Assembly (NCBI GenBank): GCA_023548195.1
Contig: JAJHZJ010000028.1
Coordinates: 2,615,001 to 2,679,000, forward strand
Direction of reading: 5' to 3'
Origin: Bettongia penicillata ogilbyi
Lineage: Eukaryota; Chordata; Mammalia; Diprotodontia; Potoroidae
DNA: 64,000 bases
Below the pieces are notes generated by a model. The model saw only the letters and a program-made list of their open reading frames with translations, did not search any database and was not told where the DNA came from. The translations under genes and the position numbers were made by a program. Numbering within the stretch: the first letter of the stretch is position 1; the number at the start of each line of letters is the position of its first letter. Of the stretch, positions 61,901-64,000 are shown piece by piece.

Positions 61901-63002
61901 GAGCAGCTACCTTTTAAAGGAAGGGAGATGGTCAAGATGGAACAGCCAGGAACCCTAGGACGTCAGCATGTTAACTCATGAAGTTGAGTATATTGTAACT
62001 GTAAATCAGGCTGTGAATTTAAATAGAGATTTTCATGTTGAATTTCTAGTGAAAGAATTCAAAGGTGTCTCCCGCGGCAACATGAAAGCACTTTTCAGTT
62101 TACCTAGTGTGCATGGGGTCTTCACAAATTACTGTGTTGCTTTGGGGAAAATGTTGAATTGGAGGTCAGTAGATAGGTTTCCAATCCCAACTCTCCTGTT
62201 TCTTAGCTAGGTAGATGTAGACAATTCACTTAACTTCCTGGGCTTCAGTTCCCTCATCTAATAGGTTGGACTAGATGGTGACCTCTAAAGTTCCTTCCAT
62301 CCGTGATGGATCCCTTAGTCATGGAGTGAGATATAGTTGGAGTAAGTATTCTTCTTTTGTAAAAGTAGTGCTTGAGGATATAAATGCTGTGATGCATTTA
62401 TAAATCCGTGATGATCCCTTAGTCATGGAGTGAGATATAGTTGGAGTAAGTATTCTTCTTTTGTAAAAGTAGTGCTTGAGGATAAGAGGTTGAGGGATTT
62501 TTTCCGTGTCCACCAATGAGCCAGTGGCAGAGCTAACGTTGAAAACTATGTGGTGACCATAAGCTTGATGAAGACTCTTGATGCTGTGCTGTACTTTCTC
62601 TTGGCAAGAAGATGAAGCTTCTTATTTACAAGTTGCCCGGTCTAGACAAAACCCAGGTCCTGTAGGCCAGCCTCTGTTGTTCACCATTGCTGTCCACCTT
62701 TTCTCATCAGGGAAAAGCTCACTTTTGCTGCTACTCGTCCAGCTTCTATACTGATGGAACAGCTTGCAGTGTGTGTCAGCAAAGGGGAGCCAGTCTTGCT
62801 GGTGGGTGAGACAGGCACTGGCAAGACCTCTGCTGTCCAGTACTTGGCCCATATTACAGGTAACAAGCAATCTTGAAGAGGTTTCGGTGCTCTAGGATGT
62901 ATTTTTCAGGGATAACCGCTTTCTCTTTGTGTTCTTTGAAGGTCACTGTTTGAGGGTTGTCAACATGAACCAACAGAGTGACACAGCAGATCTGCTTGGC
63001 GG
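13808..63002 (+). CDS. MDN1: Midasin (MDN1), 5' part: 15 coding exons, residues 1 to ~715
   Basis: Midasin is a dynein-related AAA+ ATPase with six AAA modules in one chain, followed by a long linker, an acidic region and a C-terminal MIDAS domain. In the nucleolus and nucleoplasm it pulls assembly factors off pre-60S ribosomal subunits. I joined 13808-13909, 30884-31110, 33850-34074, 34504-34611, 34732-34924, 36074-36319, 36515-36646, 40729-40832, 42279-42393, 50895-51088, 53105-53186, 58896-58991, 60849-60961, 62711-62859 and 62942-63002. The sum is 2147 nt with no internal stop. The translation follows human midasin, as I remember it, almost residue for residue. Walker A motifs are GPIGCGKT (329-336, AAA1) and GETGTGKT (678-685, AAA2). 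The start ATG has a strong context (G at -3 and +4) and lies in a CpG island. The gene is truncated only by the window edge; nothing suggests a pseudogene. Confidence 0.97.
15395..15690 (-). mobile_element. L2 LINE coding-region fragment
   Basis: 'ggacatgagtttgaggtatt', 'gggagttacttgtgtagaga' and 'tagggactcccacatttt' follow reversed mammalian L2 as I remember it. Confidence 0.6.
15960..16285 (-). mobile_element. L2 LINE fragment, degraded
   Basis: 'tttcagtagagtggtgtgag' and 'gaggcagtgaagactagcat' resemble reversed L2; the rest is too eroded to be sure. Confidence 0.4.
16430..16760 (+). mobile_element. Marsupial tRNA-derived SINE with ~87-bp insert
   Basis: Body: 'cctgggttcaaatcctgcct', 'tgatacatactgggtaccct', 'gttgcagcaaagatgccaaa', 'gggagtttcttcaccctgga'. 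The family's 3' tail, accaatgaaatcacagg, appears only at 16731, after about 87 foreign bases (about 16,641-16,727). Confidence 0.7.
17040..17190 (+). mobile_element. L2 LINE 3' end
   Basis: 'agcacctaactcagcacctt' and 'cacacagaaggtgcctagtg' form the L2 3' end. Confidence 0.65.
17690..17930 (+). repeat. Unclassified marsupial repeat (second family), copy 1
   Basis: 'ctcctgacagagaggtgatg', 'agatgcagaatgaggcatgc', 'tttttggacatgactagtgt' then a T-rich 'gtttgtttttttcttttttg' and GA-rich end. Another copy lies at 45790-46110. I remember this sequence as common in marsupials but cannot name it. Confidence 0.6.
18285..18435 (-). mobile_element. MIR3-type SINE
   Basis: 'agagtcatagaattttagaa', 'cccttttacagattgttaaa' and 'gacatgtgcaaagtcatgca' match reversed MIR3-type SINE. 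Confidence 0.65.
19025..19225 (-). mobile_element. MIR3-type SINE
   Basis: 'gagctggaaaggacctcgga', 'tgaggagactgaaacctatg' and 'aagtgactatctcaagattg' follow the family in order. Confidence 0.75.
19440..19560 (+). mobile_element. L2 LINE 3' end
   Basis: 'tttgtatcttccctcagacc' then 'atttgtcaaatagcatttat', a degraded L2 end. Confidence 0.5.
19945..20125 (-). mobile_element. MIR3-type SINE
   Basis: 'cctcattttacagatgagga', 'gagggcaagtgacttctcca' and 'gaggtccctctgactctaga' are clear. Confidence 0.8.
20571..21350 (-). mobile_element. L1 3' end (ORF2 end and 3' UTR), marsupial type
   Basis: Going along the + strand the reversed L1 reads from its 3' UTR into ORF2: 'aacaaattccttcattggcc', 'cattctgcacctggactcca', 'ttccaaattgctttccagaa', 'tttttgccagtttgtgtaat', 'tcatatcatttgactatcag'. 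It lacks the ORF1/5' part. Confidence 0.85.
22015..23520 (+). mobile_element. L1-derived element: 5' UTR and broken ORF1, no ORF2 seen
   Basis: The start 'gggaagatgatggagtaggt' looks like an L1 5' UTR start. From about 22,780 a broken frame gives an L1 ORF1 coiled coil (KVNKLENEIQNLMEENDTLK), then LENRSRRENIKIVGLTK, then the RRM and C-terminal parts: IVIRF, GGATIRI, DLAAETLKD, KISYAAKLNII. Stops and frame shifts are present. No reverse transcriptase follows; a G-rich stretch does. This layout is that of HAL1 (half-L1) elements. Confidence 0.75.
23521..24215. other. Possible 3' part of the L1-derived element; purine-rich
   Basis: It contains a (TA)n run at about 23,791-23,811, then strongly G/A-rich sequence to about 24,010. 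It has no coding similarity. It may be the 3' UTR of the element to its left. Confidence 0.4.
23791..23811. repeat. (TA)n microsatellite
   Basis: About ten uninterrupted TA units. Confidence 0.95.
24525..24725 (-). mobile_element. MIR SINE
   Basis: 'tatagatgaggaaattgagg' and 'tttaaatctagacccaggag' are reversed MIR. Confidence 0.75.
25290..25440 (-). mobile_element. MIR3-type SINE fragment
   Basis: 'gaactagaagatcactaaga' then 'tttaaatccaggtcctctgc' follow the family. Confidence 0.6.
26885..27170 (-). mobile_element. CR1/L3-like LINE 3' fragment
   Basis: Degraded sequence with 'aggcatcacattctactttt' and 'aggttggattacctctggga', similar in plan to reversed CR1/L3 3' ends. Assignment is tentative. 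Confidence 0.35.
27215..27300 (-). mobile_element. L2 LINE 3' end
   Basis: 'caacaaatacttacatgaag' and 'caatgagcttatactctaat' are reversed L2. Confidence 0.5.
27335..27670 (-). mobile_element. CR1/L3-type LINE 3' end
   Basis: 'gatgatagaatcggagttgg', 'gaaagaactttagaggttag', 'gaaggaatccacttcccctt' and 'gttatatccagcctaaattt' track the reversed 3' end of CR1/L3. Confidence 0.65.
27770..28165 (+). mobile_element. L2 LINE fragment
   Basis: 'acatgtcctggagacatctc' and 'tgaacttatctccaaaccct' follow L2 and match the equivalent place in the copy at 48940-49990 (gcatctcaaactcaacatga). The open stretch 27817-28089 is part of it. Confidence 0.65.
28980..29300 (+). mobile_element. L2 LINE 3' end
   Basis: 'aagcctttcctcctattgcc', 'gaaggatgtaaggtcctcct' and 'gagaaatgcttgttaaattg' follow the L2 3' end. 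A 22-bp piece starting gattaccttgtatttgcat is repeated (29,123 and 29,152). Confidence 0.7.
30040..30200 (-). mobile_element. MIR3-type SINE
   Basis: 'cattttacagataggaaact' and 'gagccatgatttgaaccatg' are reversed MIR. Confidence 0.7.
30884..31110 (+). CDS. MDN1: MDN1 coding exon 2 (residues 35-109)
   Basis: Acceptor cctag at 30879-30883; donor GTGAGT at 31111. The exon encodes IWTQQDRQCVLSTL... and ends in SSHPDVL plus the first two bases of a proline codon (phase 2). It forms part of the helical N-terminal domain. It contains HDLHERLCVAMSKL, very close to the mammalian protein. Confidence 0.97.
31310..31690 (+). mobile_element. L2 LINE 3' end
   Basis: 'gataactacttgagagcaga' and 'agtaaatgcttagtaactac' follow the L2 3' end. 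Confidence 0.65.
32820..33075 (-). mobile_element. MIR SINE, near full length
   Basis: 'ttacaaagtgttttacaaat', 'attatctcatttgatcctta', 'cagggtcatacagctaaaaa', 'cctgattccaagtccagtgc' are reversed MIR in order. Confidence 0.85.
33850..34074 (+). CDS. MDN1: MDN1 coding exon 3 (residues 110-184)
   Basis: The acceptor is ttgaag, with a weak pyrimidine tract; the donor is GTATGT at 34075. It encodes FALRYFKDTFPIFQRLFLES and continues to LLRSHDTLVR, ending two bases into a tryptophan codon. This is a strongly conserved part of the N-terminal domain. The frame runs open into the intron, so the boundary is set by the family match and by exon 4. Confidence 0.96.
34504..34611 (+). CDS. MDN1: MDN1 coding exon 4 (residues 185-220)
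   Basis: Acceptor ttccag at 34498-34503; donor GTAAAT at 34612. It encodes YTANCLALITSMNEEHKLSF and ends IHYRL plus two bases, phase 2. It completes the split tryptophan codon of exon 3. It is too short to stand out as an open reading frame and was found by following the family sequence. Confidence 0.96.
34732..34924 (+). CDS. MDN1: MDN1 coding exon 5 (residues 221-285)
   Basis: Acceptor tctcttag; donor CAG|GTAGGT, phase 0. It encodes LLEEAQLHDVEKALVLVTPD, then a conserved stretch ending SAHVTAVCGVVLP and a less conserved tail (RQYPVPTDQ). It closes the N-terminal domain before AAA1. It is separated from exon 4 by an intron of only 120 bp. Confidence 0.96.
34925..36073 (+). other. MDN1: MDN1 intron 5 (1,149 bp)
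   Basis: Apart from the tandem duplication at 35216-35323 I recognise nothing in this intron. Confidence 0.85.
35216..35323. repeat. Exact 53-bp tandem duplication, 55-bp period
   Basis: 35216-35268 and 35271-35323 appear identical over 53 bases (start aaatgtctacaatcctcagt). The match means a recent duplication. Confidence 0.95.
36074..36319 (+). CDS. MDN1: MDN1 coding exon 6: AAA1 Walker A (residues 286-367)
   Basis: Acceptor ttcttcag at 36066-36073; donor AAG|GTAAGA. Residues 286-303 (CSSNKHSLFEQEVEPQSF) are a variable linker unlike the human sequence I remember. From 304 on the exon follows the family: VLVESVSKNLQ, then Walker A GPIGCGKTS (329-337) and LKVQLGDQTDSK. A later AG at 36077-36078 would place TAG in frame, so 36074 is the supported start. 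Confidence 0.96.
36515..36646 (+). CDS. MDN1: MDN1 coding exon 7: AAA1 Walker B (residues 368-411)
   Basis: Acceptor tttgcag; donor GTATGT at 36647; phase 0 at both ends. It encodes MLLGMYRCTDVPGEFIWQPG, then the Walker B strand WILLEDID (398-405). The acidic pair reads E-D rather than the usual D-E. It follows exon 6 after a 195-bp intron. Confidence 0.97.
36915..37140 (+). mobile_element. Marsupial tRNA-derived SINE
   Basis: 'tcctgcctgtgacccaacac', 'gcaagtcacttaatttctta', 'aagttgtgaggcagattctg' and the 3' tail 'gccaatgatatcacactcct'. Same family as 16430-16760. Confidence 0.7.
37315..37870 (-). mobile_element. L2 LINE, 3' end and coding region, part 1
   Basis: 'gtcaatatttgttaagcacc', 'agatcaaggaagactgtatg', 'gaattgggctttcaaggctg' and 'gttgaaggccttgtatgcca' follow reversed L2 over more than 500 bp. 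Confidence 0.8.
37990..38222 (-). mobile_element. MIR SINE inside L2
   Basis: 'ttttacagttgaggaaactg', 'atgtgacttgcccacggtcg' and 'cttcctgactccaggcccag' are reversed MIR. Confidence 0.85.
38225..38510 (-). mobile_element. L2 LINE, part 2
   Basis: Purine-rich sequence with 'gggggagaaccaagagagtg' and 'gataatcaacagtaccaagt', which fit reversed L2. Confidence 0.6.
38560..38820 (+). mobile_element. MAR1-type marsupial CORE-SINE, near full length
   Basis: 'gtagcgcggtggatagagtg', 'gagcctggagtcaggaagac', 'ggcaagtcacttaactttgt', 'aagagttgggcacgactgaa' are in order. Confidence 0.9.
38855..39400 (-). mobile_element. L2 LINE fragment
   Basis: 'aagtatttaagtgctcacta' looks like a second L2 3' end. 'gttatgagtttgagatacca' and 'atggtgcccttaatagaatt' match reversed L2 further in. 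Confidence 0.6.
39540..39785 (+). mobile_element. MIR SINE, full length
   Basis: 'agcattggacctggggtcgg', 'tgcaggattgttgtgaagat' and 'gaagcactttgtagatctta' are in order. It meets a reversed MIR tail to tail. Confidence 0.85.
39786..40020 (-). mobile_element. MIR SINE
   Basis: 'aaagtcctttacatctgtta', 'tctcatctgagccttaaaac', 'taaaaatgaggaaacggaca' are reversed MIR. Confidence 0.75.
40729..40832 (+). CDS. MDN1: MDN1 coding exon 8: AAA1 (residues 412-445)
   Basis: Acceptor tttcttag; donor AG|GTAAGC, phase 2. It encodes ISVLIPLLENQELLIPGRGD and then VAPGFQFFATR, the segment around sensor 1 of AAA1. Conservation with mammalian midasin is nearly complete. Confidence 0.97.
41715..42100 (-). mobile_element. 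L1 3' end remnant
   Basis: 'catgattctccaaaatattt', 'acaccactctgtagggctac' and 'cacctcttcagtttgagttt' correspond to the reversed L1 end at 20571-21350 but are more degraded. Confidence 0.5.
42279..42393 (+). CDS. MDN1: MDN1 coding exon 9: AAA1 (residues 446-484)
   Basis: Acceptor taatttag; donor GAG|GTATGC, phase 0. It completes an arginine codon from exon 8 and encodes LFGCSGNWYRPHNSHAILLD, ending in DKTELKE. It is too short to stand out as an open reading frame. The family match and phase fix both ends. Confidence 0.96.
43200..43325 (+). mobile_element. L2 LINE 3' end with poly-T expansion
   Basis: 'aactccttgagagcaggccc', then a run of about 18 T, then 'gtatctttagcattgctttt' and 'agtaaatgctcaca'. 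Confidence 0.7.
44735..44895 (-). mobile_element. MIR3-type SINE fragment
   Basis: 'ttgcccaagctcacacaaaa' and 'gatttggatccagatgttct' are reversed MIR. Confidence 0.6.
44900..45010 (+). mobile_element. L2 LINE 3' end
   Basis: 'gggcctgtcccattgtttgc' and 'ggcactcaacaaatgcttgt'. Confidence 0.65.
45465..45610 (-). mobile_element. L2 LINE 3' end
   Basis: 'agtaagcatttactacatgt', 'gacactgtgctaaagctctg', 'aggagctcacattcttgaaa' are reversed L2. Confidence 0.75.
45790..46110 (+). repeat. Unclassified marsupial repeat (second family), copy 2
   Basis: 'gcaaacgactttgaaagtct', 'atgattccagaggactcatc', 'gaccaacatgggaatttgtt' then a T-rich stretch and GA-rich end. The 3' half aligns with 17690-17930. Confidence 0.6.
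46220..46400 (-). mobile_element. MIR3-type SINE
   Basis: 'gacaactgaggccaagagaa', 'gattacccaggtagtaaatg' and 'gtcttccggcttcaaatcca'. Confidence 0.75.
46590..46790 (+). mobile_element. L2 LINE 3' end
   Basis: 'tagactgtaaactccttgag', 'agtagggatcacctcatttt', 'cagtacttggcatatcataa'. Confidence 0.8.
46850..48000 (+). mobile_element. L1 ORF2 fragment broken by SINE sequence
   Basis: About 46,900-47,330 and 47,740-48,000 read as L1 ORF2 late part: 'actcatatggaaaaataatt', 'gatttgattatgtaaagata'. Between them lie a MIR 3' end (about 47,335-47,400) and the SINE at 47515-47735. Confidence 0.65.
47515..47735 (+). mobile_element. MAR1-type marsupial CORE-SINE
   Basis: 'ttggtggcacagtggataga', 'acatgtcacttaatcctctt' and 'aaaatgagctggtgaagaaa' are in order. 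Confidence 0.8.
48040..48600 (-). mobile_element. CR1/L3-type LINE 3' part
   Basis: 'cacagaattaaagaattaga', 'ttccaggaggggatactcac', 'agttctaattcctaaattaa' and 'ccaagtgagatctggtctgt' follow reversed CR1/L3. Confidence 0.6.
48940..49990 (+). mobile_element. L2 LINE, ~1 kb of 3' end
   Basis: 'gcatctcaaactcaacatga', 'ctgcgtcatttcttgcctgg', 'tgctgctgaagtgattttcc', 'cttagcacagtacctggcac' follow L2 in order. The open stretches 49113-49304 and 49404-49700 lie inside. A 25-T run interrupts it at 49472-49496. Confidence 0.85.
49472..49496. repeat. Poly-T tract (25 bp)
   Basis: Uninterrupted T run inside the L2 copy. Confidence 0.95.
50895..51088 (+). CDS. MDN1: MDN1 coding exon 10: AAA1 (residues 485-548)
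   Basis: Acceptor cctgtcag at 50887-50894; donor CG|GTATTG, a weak donor with T at +5. It encodes VLQSRYPSLSGATDHLLDIY, then a polar variable stretch (about residues 511-535) and GRELSLR at the end. Reading through the donor reaches a TGA within two codons, which supports the boundary. Confidence 0.95.
51130..51182 (+). repeat. (CTAT)n/(CTGT)n microsatellite
   Basis: Mixed tatctatc and tgtctgtc units just after exon 10. Confidence 0.9.
51293..51541 (+). mobile_element. MAR1-type marsupial CORE-SINE with target-site duplication
   Basis: 'gctgggcctggagtcaggaa', 'ctgtgtgactctgggtaagt', 'agagtcagacgtgactgaaa'. The flanks aattcctcat at 51283-51292 and 51542-51551 are a 10-bp target duplication. 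Confidence 0.9.
51745..51935 (+). mobile_element. hAT-like non-autonomous DNA transposon remnant
   Basis: 'aggaattcttaacctgggtc', 'agatttcaggaggtccctca' and 'gggtccataggtttcatcag' follow a common mammalian hAT-type repeat. It appears to sit within MIR3-type sequence (about 51,936-52,080). Confidence 0.6.
53105..53186 (+). CDS. MDN1: MDN1 coding exon 11 (residues 549-576)
   Basis: Acceptor tcctcctag; donor GAG|GTAAGC, phase 0. It encodes DLLNWCNRISYSF, a serine-rich run and SLNIFQE. It was found by following the family; the exon is 82 bp. Confidence 0.95.
53695..53815 (-). mobile_element. L2 LINE 3' end
   Basis: 'atgcttttattaagcactta', 'ctgctaagtgccaagtatac' are reversed L2. Confidence 0.75.
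54363..54625 (-). mobile_element. MAR1-type marsupial CORE-SINE nested in L1
   Basis: 'ttgttgttcagtcatttttc', 'tttgtcatttccttctccaa', 'cagggtcacacagccagtaa', 'cacctagctgtcc': full element in reverse. Confidence 0.9.
54767..55379 (+). mobile_element. 5'-truncated L1 3' end with 12-bp target-site duplication
   Basis: 'caattggggagtgactgaac', 'tatatgaatgtaatggaata', 'ccatccacatccaaagaaag', 'gtgttgaaaactaaaaataa' follow the marsupial L1 3' end to its A-rich tail. Flanks atcttctgtatc at 54755-54766 and 55380-55391. Confidence 0.92.
55965..56165 (-). mobile_element. Marsupial tRNA-derived SINE
   Basis: 'agggaactcccagatgaggt', 'acagagttgcctcaggcagc', 'ccaatgtgtaatagaggtgg' are the reverse of the family at 16430 and 56665. 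Confidence 0.65.
56380..56664 (-). mobile_element. L1 3' UTR fragment, marsupial type
   Basis: 'acaaatttctgttttggcaa', 'atatgtgtctcagtctgcac' and 'cttcactccattgcctttcg'. Confidence 0.7.
56665..56860 (+). mobile_element. Marsupial tRNA-derived SINE
   Basis: 'gatgtagtgtatagagagtt', 'tgatacatactggctctgtg', 'gcttgcagagaaggtgttga' are in order. Confidence 0.75.
57300..57930 (+). mobile_element. L2 LINE 3' end
   Basis: 'aggcctggaatgctcttctt', 'gtggcttcctataaatccta', 'gatcttctggagggcagatt', 'agtacctggcatatagtagg', 'cacttaataaatgtttattg'. A C-rich run (57438-57458) interrupts it. Confidence 0.85.
57438..57458. repeat. Poly-C tract
   Basis: 13 C, one A, then 7 C. Confidence 0.95.
58185..58755 (+). 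mobile_element. L2 LINE fragment
   Basis: 'aagtccaaattccttattct', 'ccaggtcagccttctagaac' and 'gtggtaccttcttgagtata' fit L2. It accounts for the 191-codon open frame 58152-58727. Confidence 0.75.
58896..58991 (+). CDS. MDN1: MDN1 coding exon 12 (residues 577-608)
   Basis: Acceptor tttgacag; donor AAG|GTGAAT, phase 0. It encodes ALDCFTAVLSKQTSRLKMAE and ends GSKLNISKKK, in the lid region that links AAA1 to AAA2. Confidence 0.96.
59667..59834. mobile_element. Candidate short DNA transposon with inverted ends
   Basis: ctcaaccctttt near the left end is nearly the reverse complement of aaaaggttgag at the right end, about 165 bp apart, with AT-rich filling. No clear target duplication was found. 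Confidence 0.4.
59845..60720 (-). mobile_element. L2 LINE reverse-transcriptase region
   Basis: On the + strand: 'acatggtcagacacctgtgc', 'gagtgaggcgtcaaggatga', 'ataatgagttctactttgga', 'aactgataaaatcaccaagt', 'gttcaagaaggattaggtct'. The reverse strand reads SDLILLELSVASDTA near 60,610-60,655, corresponding to the DLSAAFDTVDH motif of L2 reverse transcriptase. All open frames here on both strands belong to it. Confidence 0.85.
60849..60961 (+). CDS. MDN1: MDN1 coding exon 13 (residues 609-645)
   Basis: Acceptor ccccgcag; donor AG|GTAAAG, phase 2. It encodes AEYFCQLYKPEIVVNELEVE, then GRARLLR and a short variable end. It leads into AAA2. Confidence 0.96.
61265..61345 (+). mobile_element. SINE 3' tail
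   Basis: 'aaggagtccctcataccaat' then 'gaaatcacagatctggacca' with an A-rich end: 3' end of the family at 16430. Confidence 0.6.
62140..62300 (+). mobile_element. MIR3-type SINE
   Basis: 'gaattggaggtcagtagata', 'cttcagttccctcatctaat', 'gttggactagatggtgacct'. Confidence 0.8.
62301..62484. repeat. Near-exact tandem duplication of ~80 bp, 105-bp period
   Basis: 62301-62380 and 62406-62484 differ by one missing G (ccgtgatggatccc against ccgtgatgatccc). A 25-bp spacer separates them. Confidence 0.95.
62711..62859 (+). CDS. MDN1: MDN1 coding exon 14: AAA2 Walker A (residues 646-695)
   Basis: Acceptor ctcatcag; donor G|GTAACA, phase 1. It encodes EKLTFAATRPASILMEQLAV, then VLLVGETGTGKTSAVQYLAH. The Walker A motif GETGTGKT falls at 678-685, one residue later than in human midasin as I remember it. 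Confidence 0.97.
62942..63002 (+). CDS. MDN1: MDN1 coding exon 15: AAA2 (residues 696-715)
   Basis: Acceptor tttgaag; donor GG|GTTAGT, phase 2. It encodes HCLRVVNMNQQSDTADLLG plus two bases of a glycine codon. Intron 14 before it is only 82 bp. It is the last exon in the window. Confidence 0.95.
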
Positions 63003-64000
63003 GTTAGTGATTTTTCTAGATAATTTTGAAATTACTACTCTTTGTTCTGTTACTTTGTATGAGATAGAATGAAAATTTAACGTTTTCAGTGTTACATTTC
63101 CTGTTCATTAAGAAGCACCAAACAAAACTTTAAAGGAATATCCTCAAAACCAGACCATCCCACTGAAACATCATTAAACGCTCATATATGAGGTGTATTA
63201 ATTTGGGACAGGGCCTTGATTTGCCTATTAAGAAGTAAGTAATCATAGCCTCTATTCAAAGATCATACTGTGTGAAATGGAAACCCAACAGCCCTTTATT
63301 CCATAGAAATCAAACGTACATAGACAGATAAATCATTATGGGGAGGAAGGAATAGAGGGGAGGGACAATGAGTTGTAGGCAAGAAGCAACTGCCCTACAG
63401 GATTCTCTTTGGTTTTGATATTTAGTATTTCTTATAAGGTCCTTAAGGAACGTATAAACTGTAGTCTAATTTTTACTGTCCTATATATTACATTCCTACC
63501 TTCTATATTAATTTTTTTTTGCGGGGGGCAGCCTGGTTCATGAATAGCAATTTTGTTCTATTATAAGAATATGCTCAGCTGATAAACTGTGTAGGCTTAT
63601 ATTGTGTTTTATTCCTTTGGACAGATACTTAGAGAAAAACTTTTGAAAGAGTACCTCATTTAAATGAATTATCCTTTTTGCTGTTTTTTTTAATGTCCTT
63701 GAGAGTGGTGGGGTGGGGCTTTTCATTTCTTTTATCTTTCTCTCATACTATTGGCATTACTTTGATGGAGCACTGTACTCGTGTTTAAATTCTGTTATCC
63801 TCGTGTCCTTTTGACATTTAGGCTATTTCTTTCATGCTTCTTTTGTGGGATTTCCTCTTTCACTGTGACTTTTTCATTATCATTCACTTGTAGTAGTTCA
63901 TTTAAGTTGGTCTCCTCACTTAAAATTTTTGTCTTTTCAATTTTTGTAATGTTGGATGAACCTGTTGCAGAGATACTTGCTCTGGGTGTTTGAACTTTTC
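63003..64000 (+). other. MDN1: MDN1 intron 15, 5' part
   Basis: Starts GTTAGT and runs off the window. Pyrimidine-rich in the second half. I recognise no exon or repeat; the open stretch 63781-63993 has no known similarity. Confidence 0.8.

Noticed and set aside
1..64000. Endogenous retrovirus, CRISPR array or prokaryotic system
   Set aside because: No LTR pair, gag/pol/env-like frame or regularly spaced short repeat array was seen. The only regular array is the promoter minisatellite, which has no spacers.

Overview
This is vertebrate nuclear DNA, almost certainly from a marsupial. It is AT-rich and full of old interspersed repeats (MIR, L2, CR1/L3-like). It also holds repeat types I recognise from marsupials: tRNA-derived CORE-SINEs of the MAR1 type, a second SINE family ending in a 'ccaatgaaatcacag' tail, and L1 copies with the marsupial-type 3' end. 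I cannot name the species.

There is one protein-coding gene, the 5' part of MDN1 (midasin) on the + strand. MDN1 encodes the giant dynein-related AAA+ ATPase that strips assembly factors from pre-60S ribosomal particles. I place 15 coding exons between 13808 and 63002. Every junction uses GT..AG and the reading frame carries through all of them. Together they encode residues 1 to about 715 of a protein that is about 5,600 residues long in human: the N-terminal domain, the whole AAA1 module (Walker A at residues 329-336) and the start of AAA2 (Walker A at residues 678-685). The window ends in intron 15, so the rest of the gene lies to the right.

Layout. 1-13,000 is intergenic and made of repeat remnants, including an old non-LTR retrotransposon with a zinc-finger-like 3' coding end at about 860-1600 and a diverged tandem duplication at 9.1-9.6 kb. 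About 13,010-14,560 is a CpG island containing the promoter, exon 1 and a striking tandem array of seven apparently identical 33-bp GC-rich units some 270-500 bp upstream of the start codon. Intron 1 (17 kb) holds an L1-derived element with a 5' end and ORF1 but no recognisable ORF2. Exons 2-7 fall within 5.8 kb. Beyond them, introns 7, 9 and 11 (4-8.5 kb) are filled with L2, L1, MIR and SINE copies, several nested in one another.

I found no RNA gene, no CRISPR or prokaryotic feature, no endogenous retrovirus and no second protein gene. I see no convincing new biological system. The observations most worth a second look are the promoter minisatellite, the HAL1-like element, two near-identical intronic tandem duplications and a well-resolved nested L1/SINE structure.
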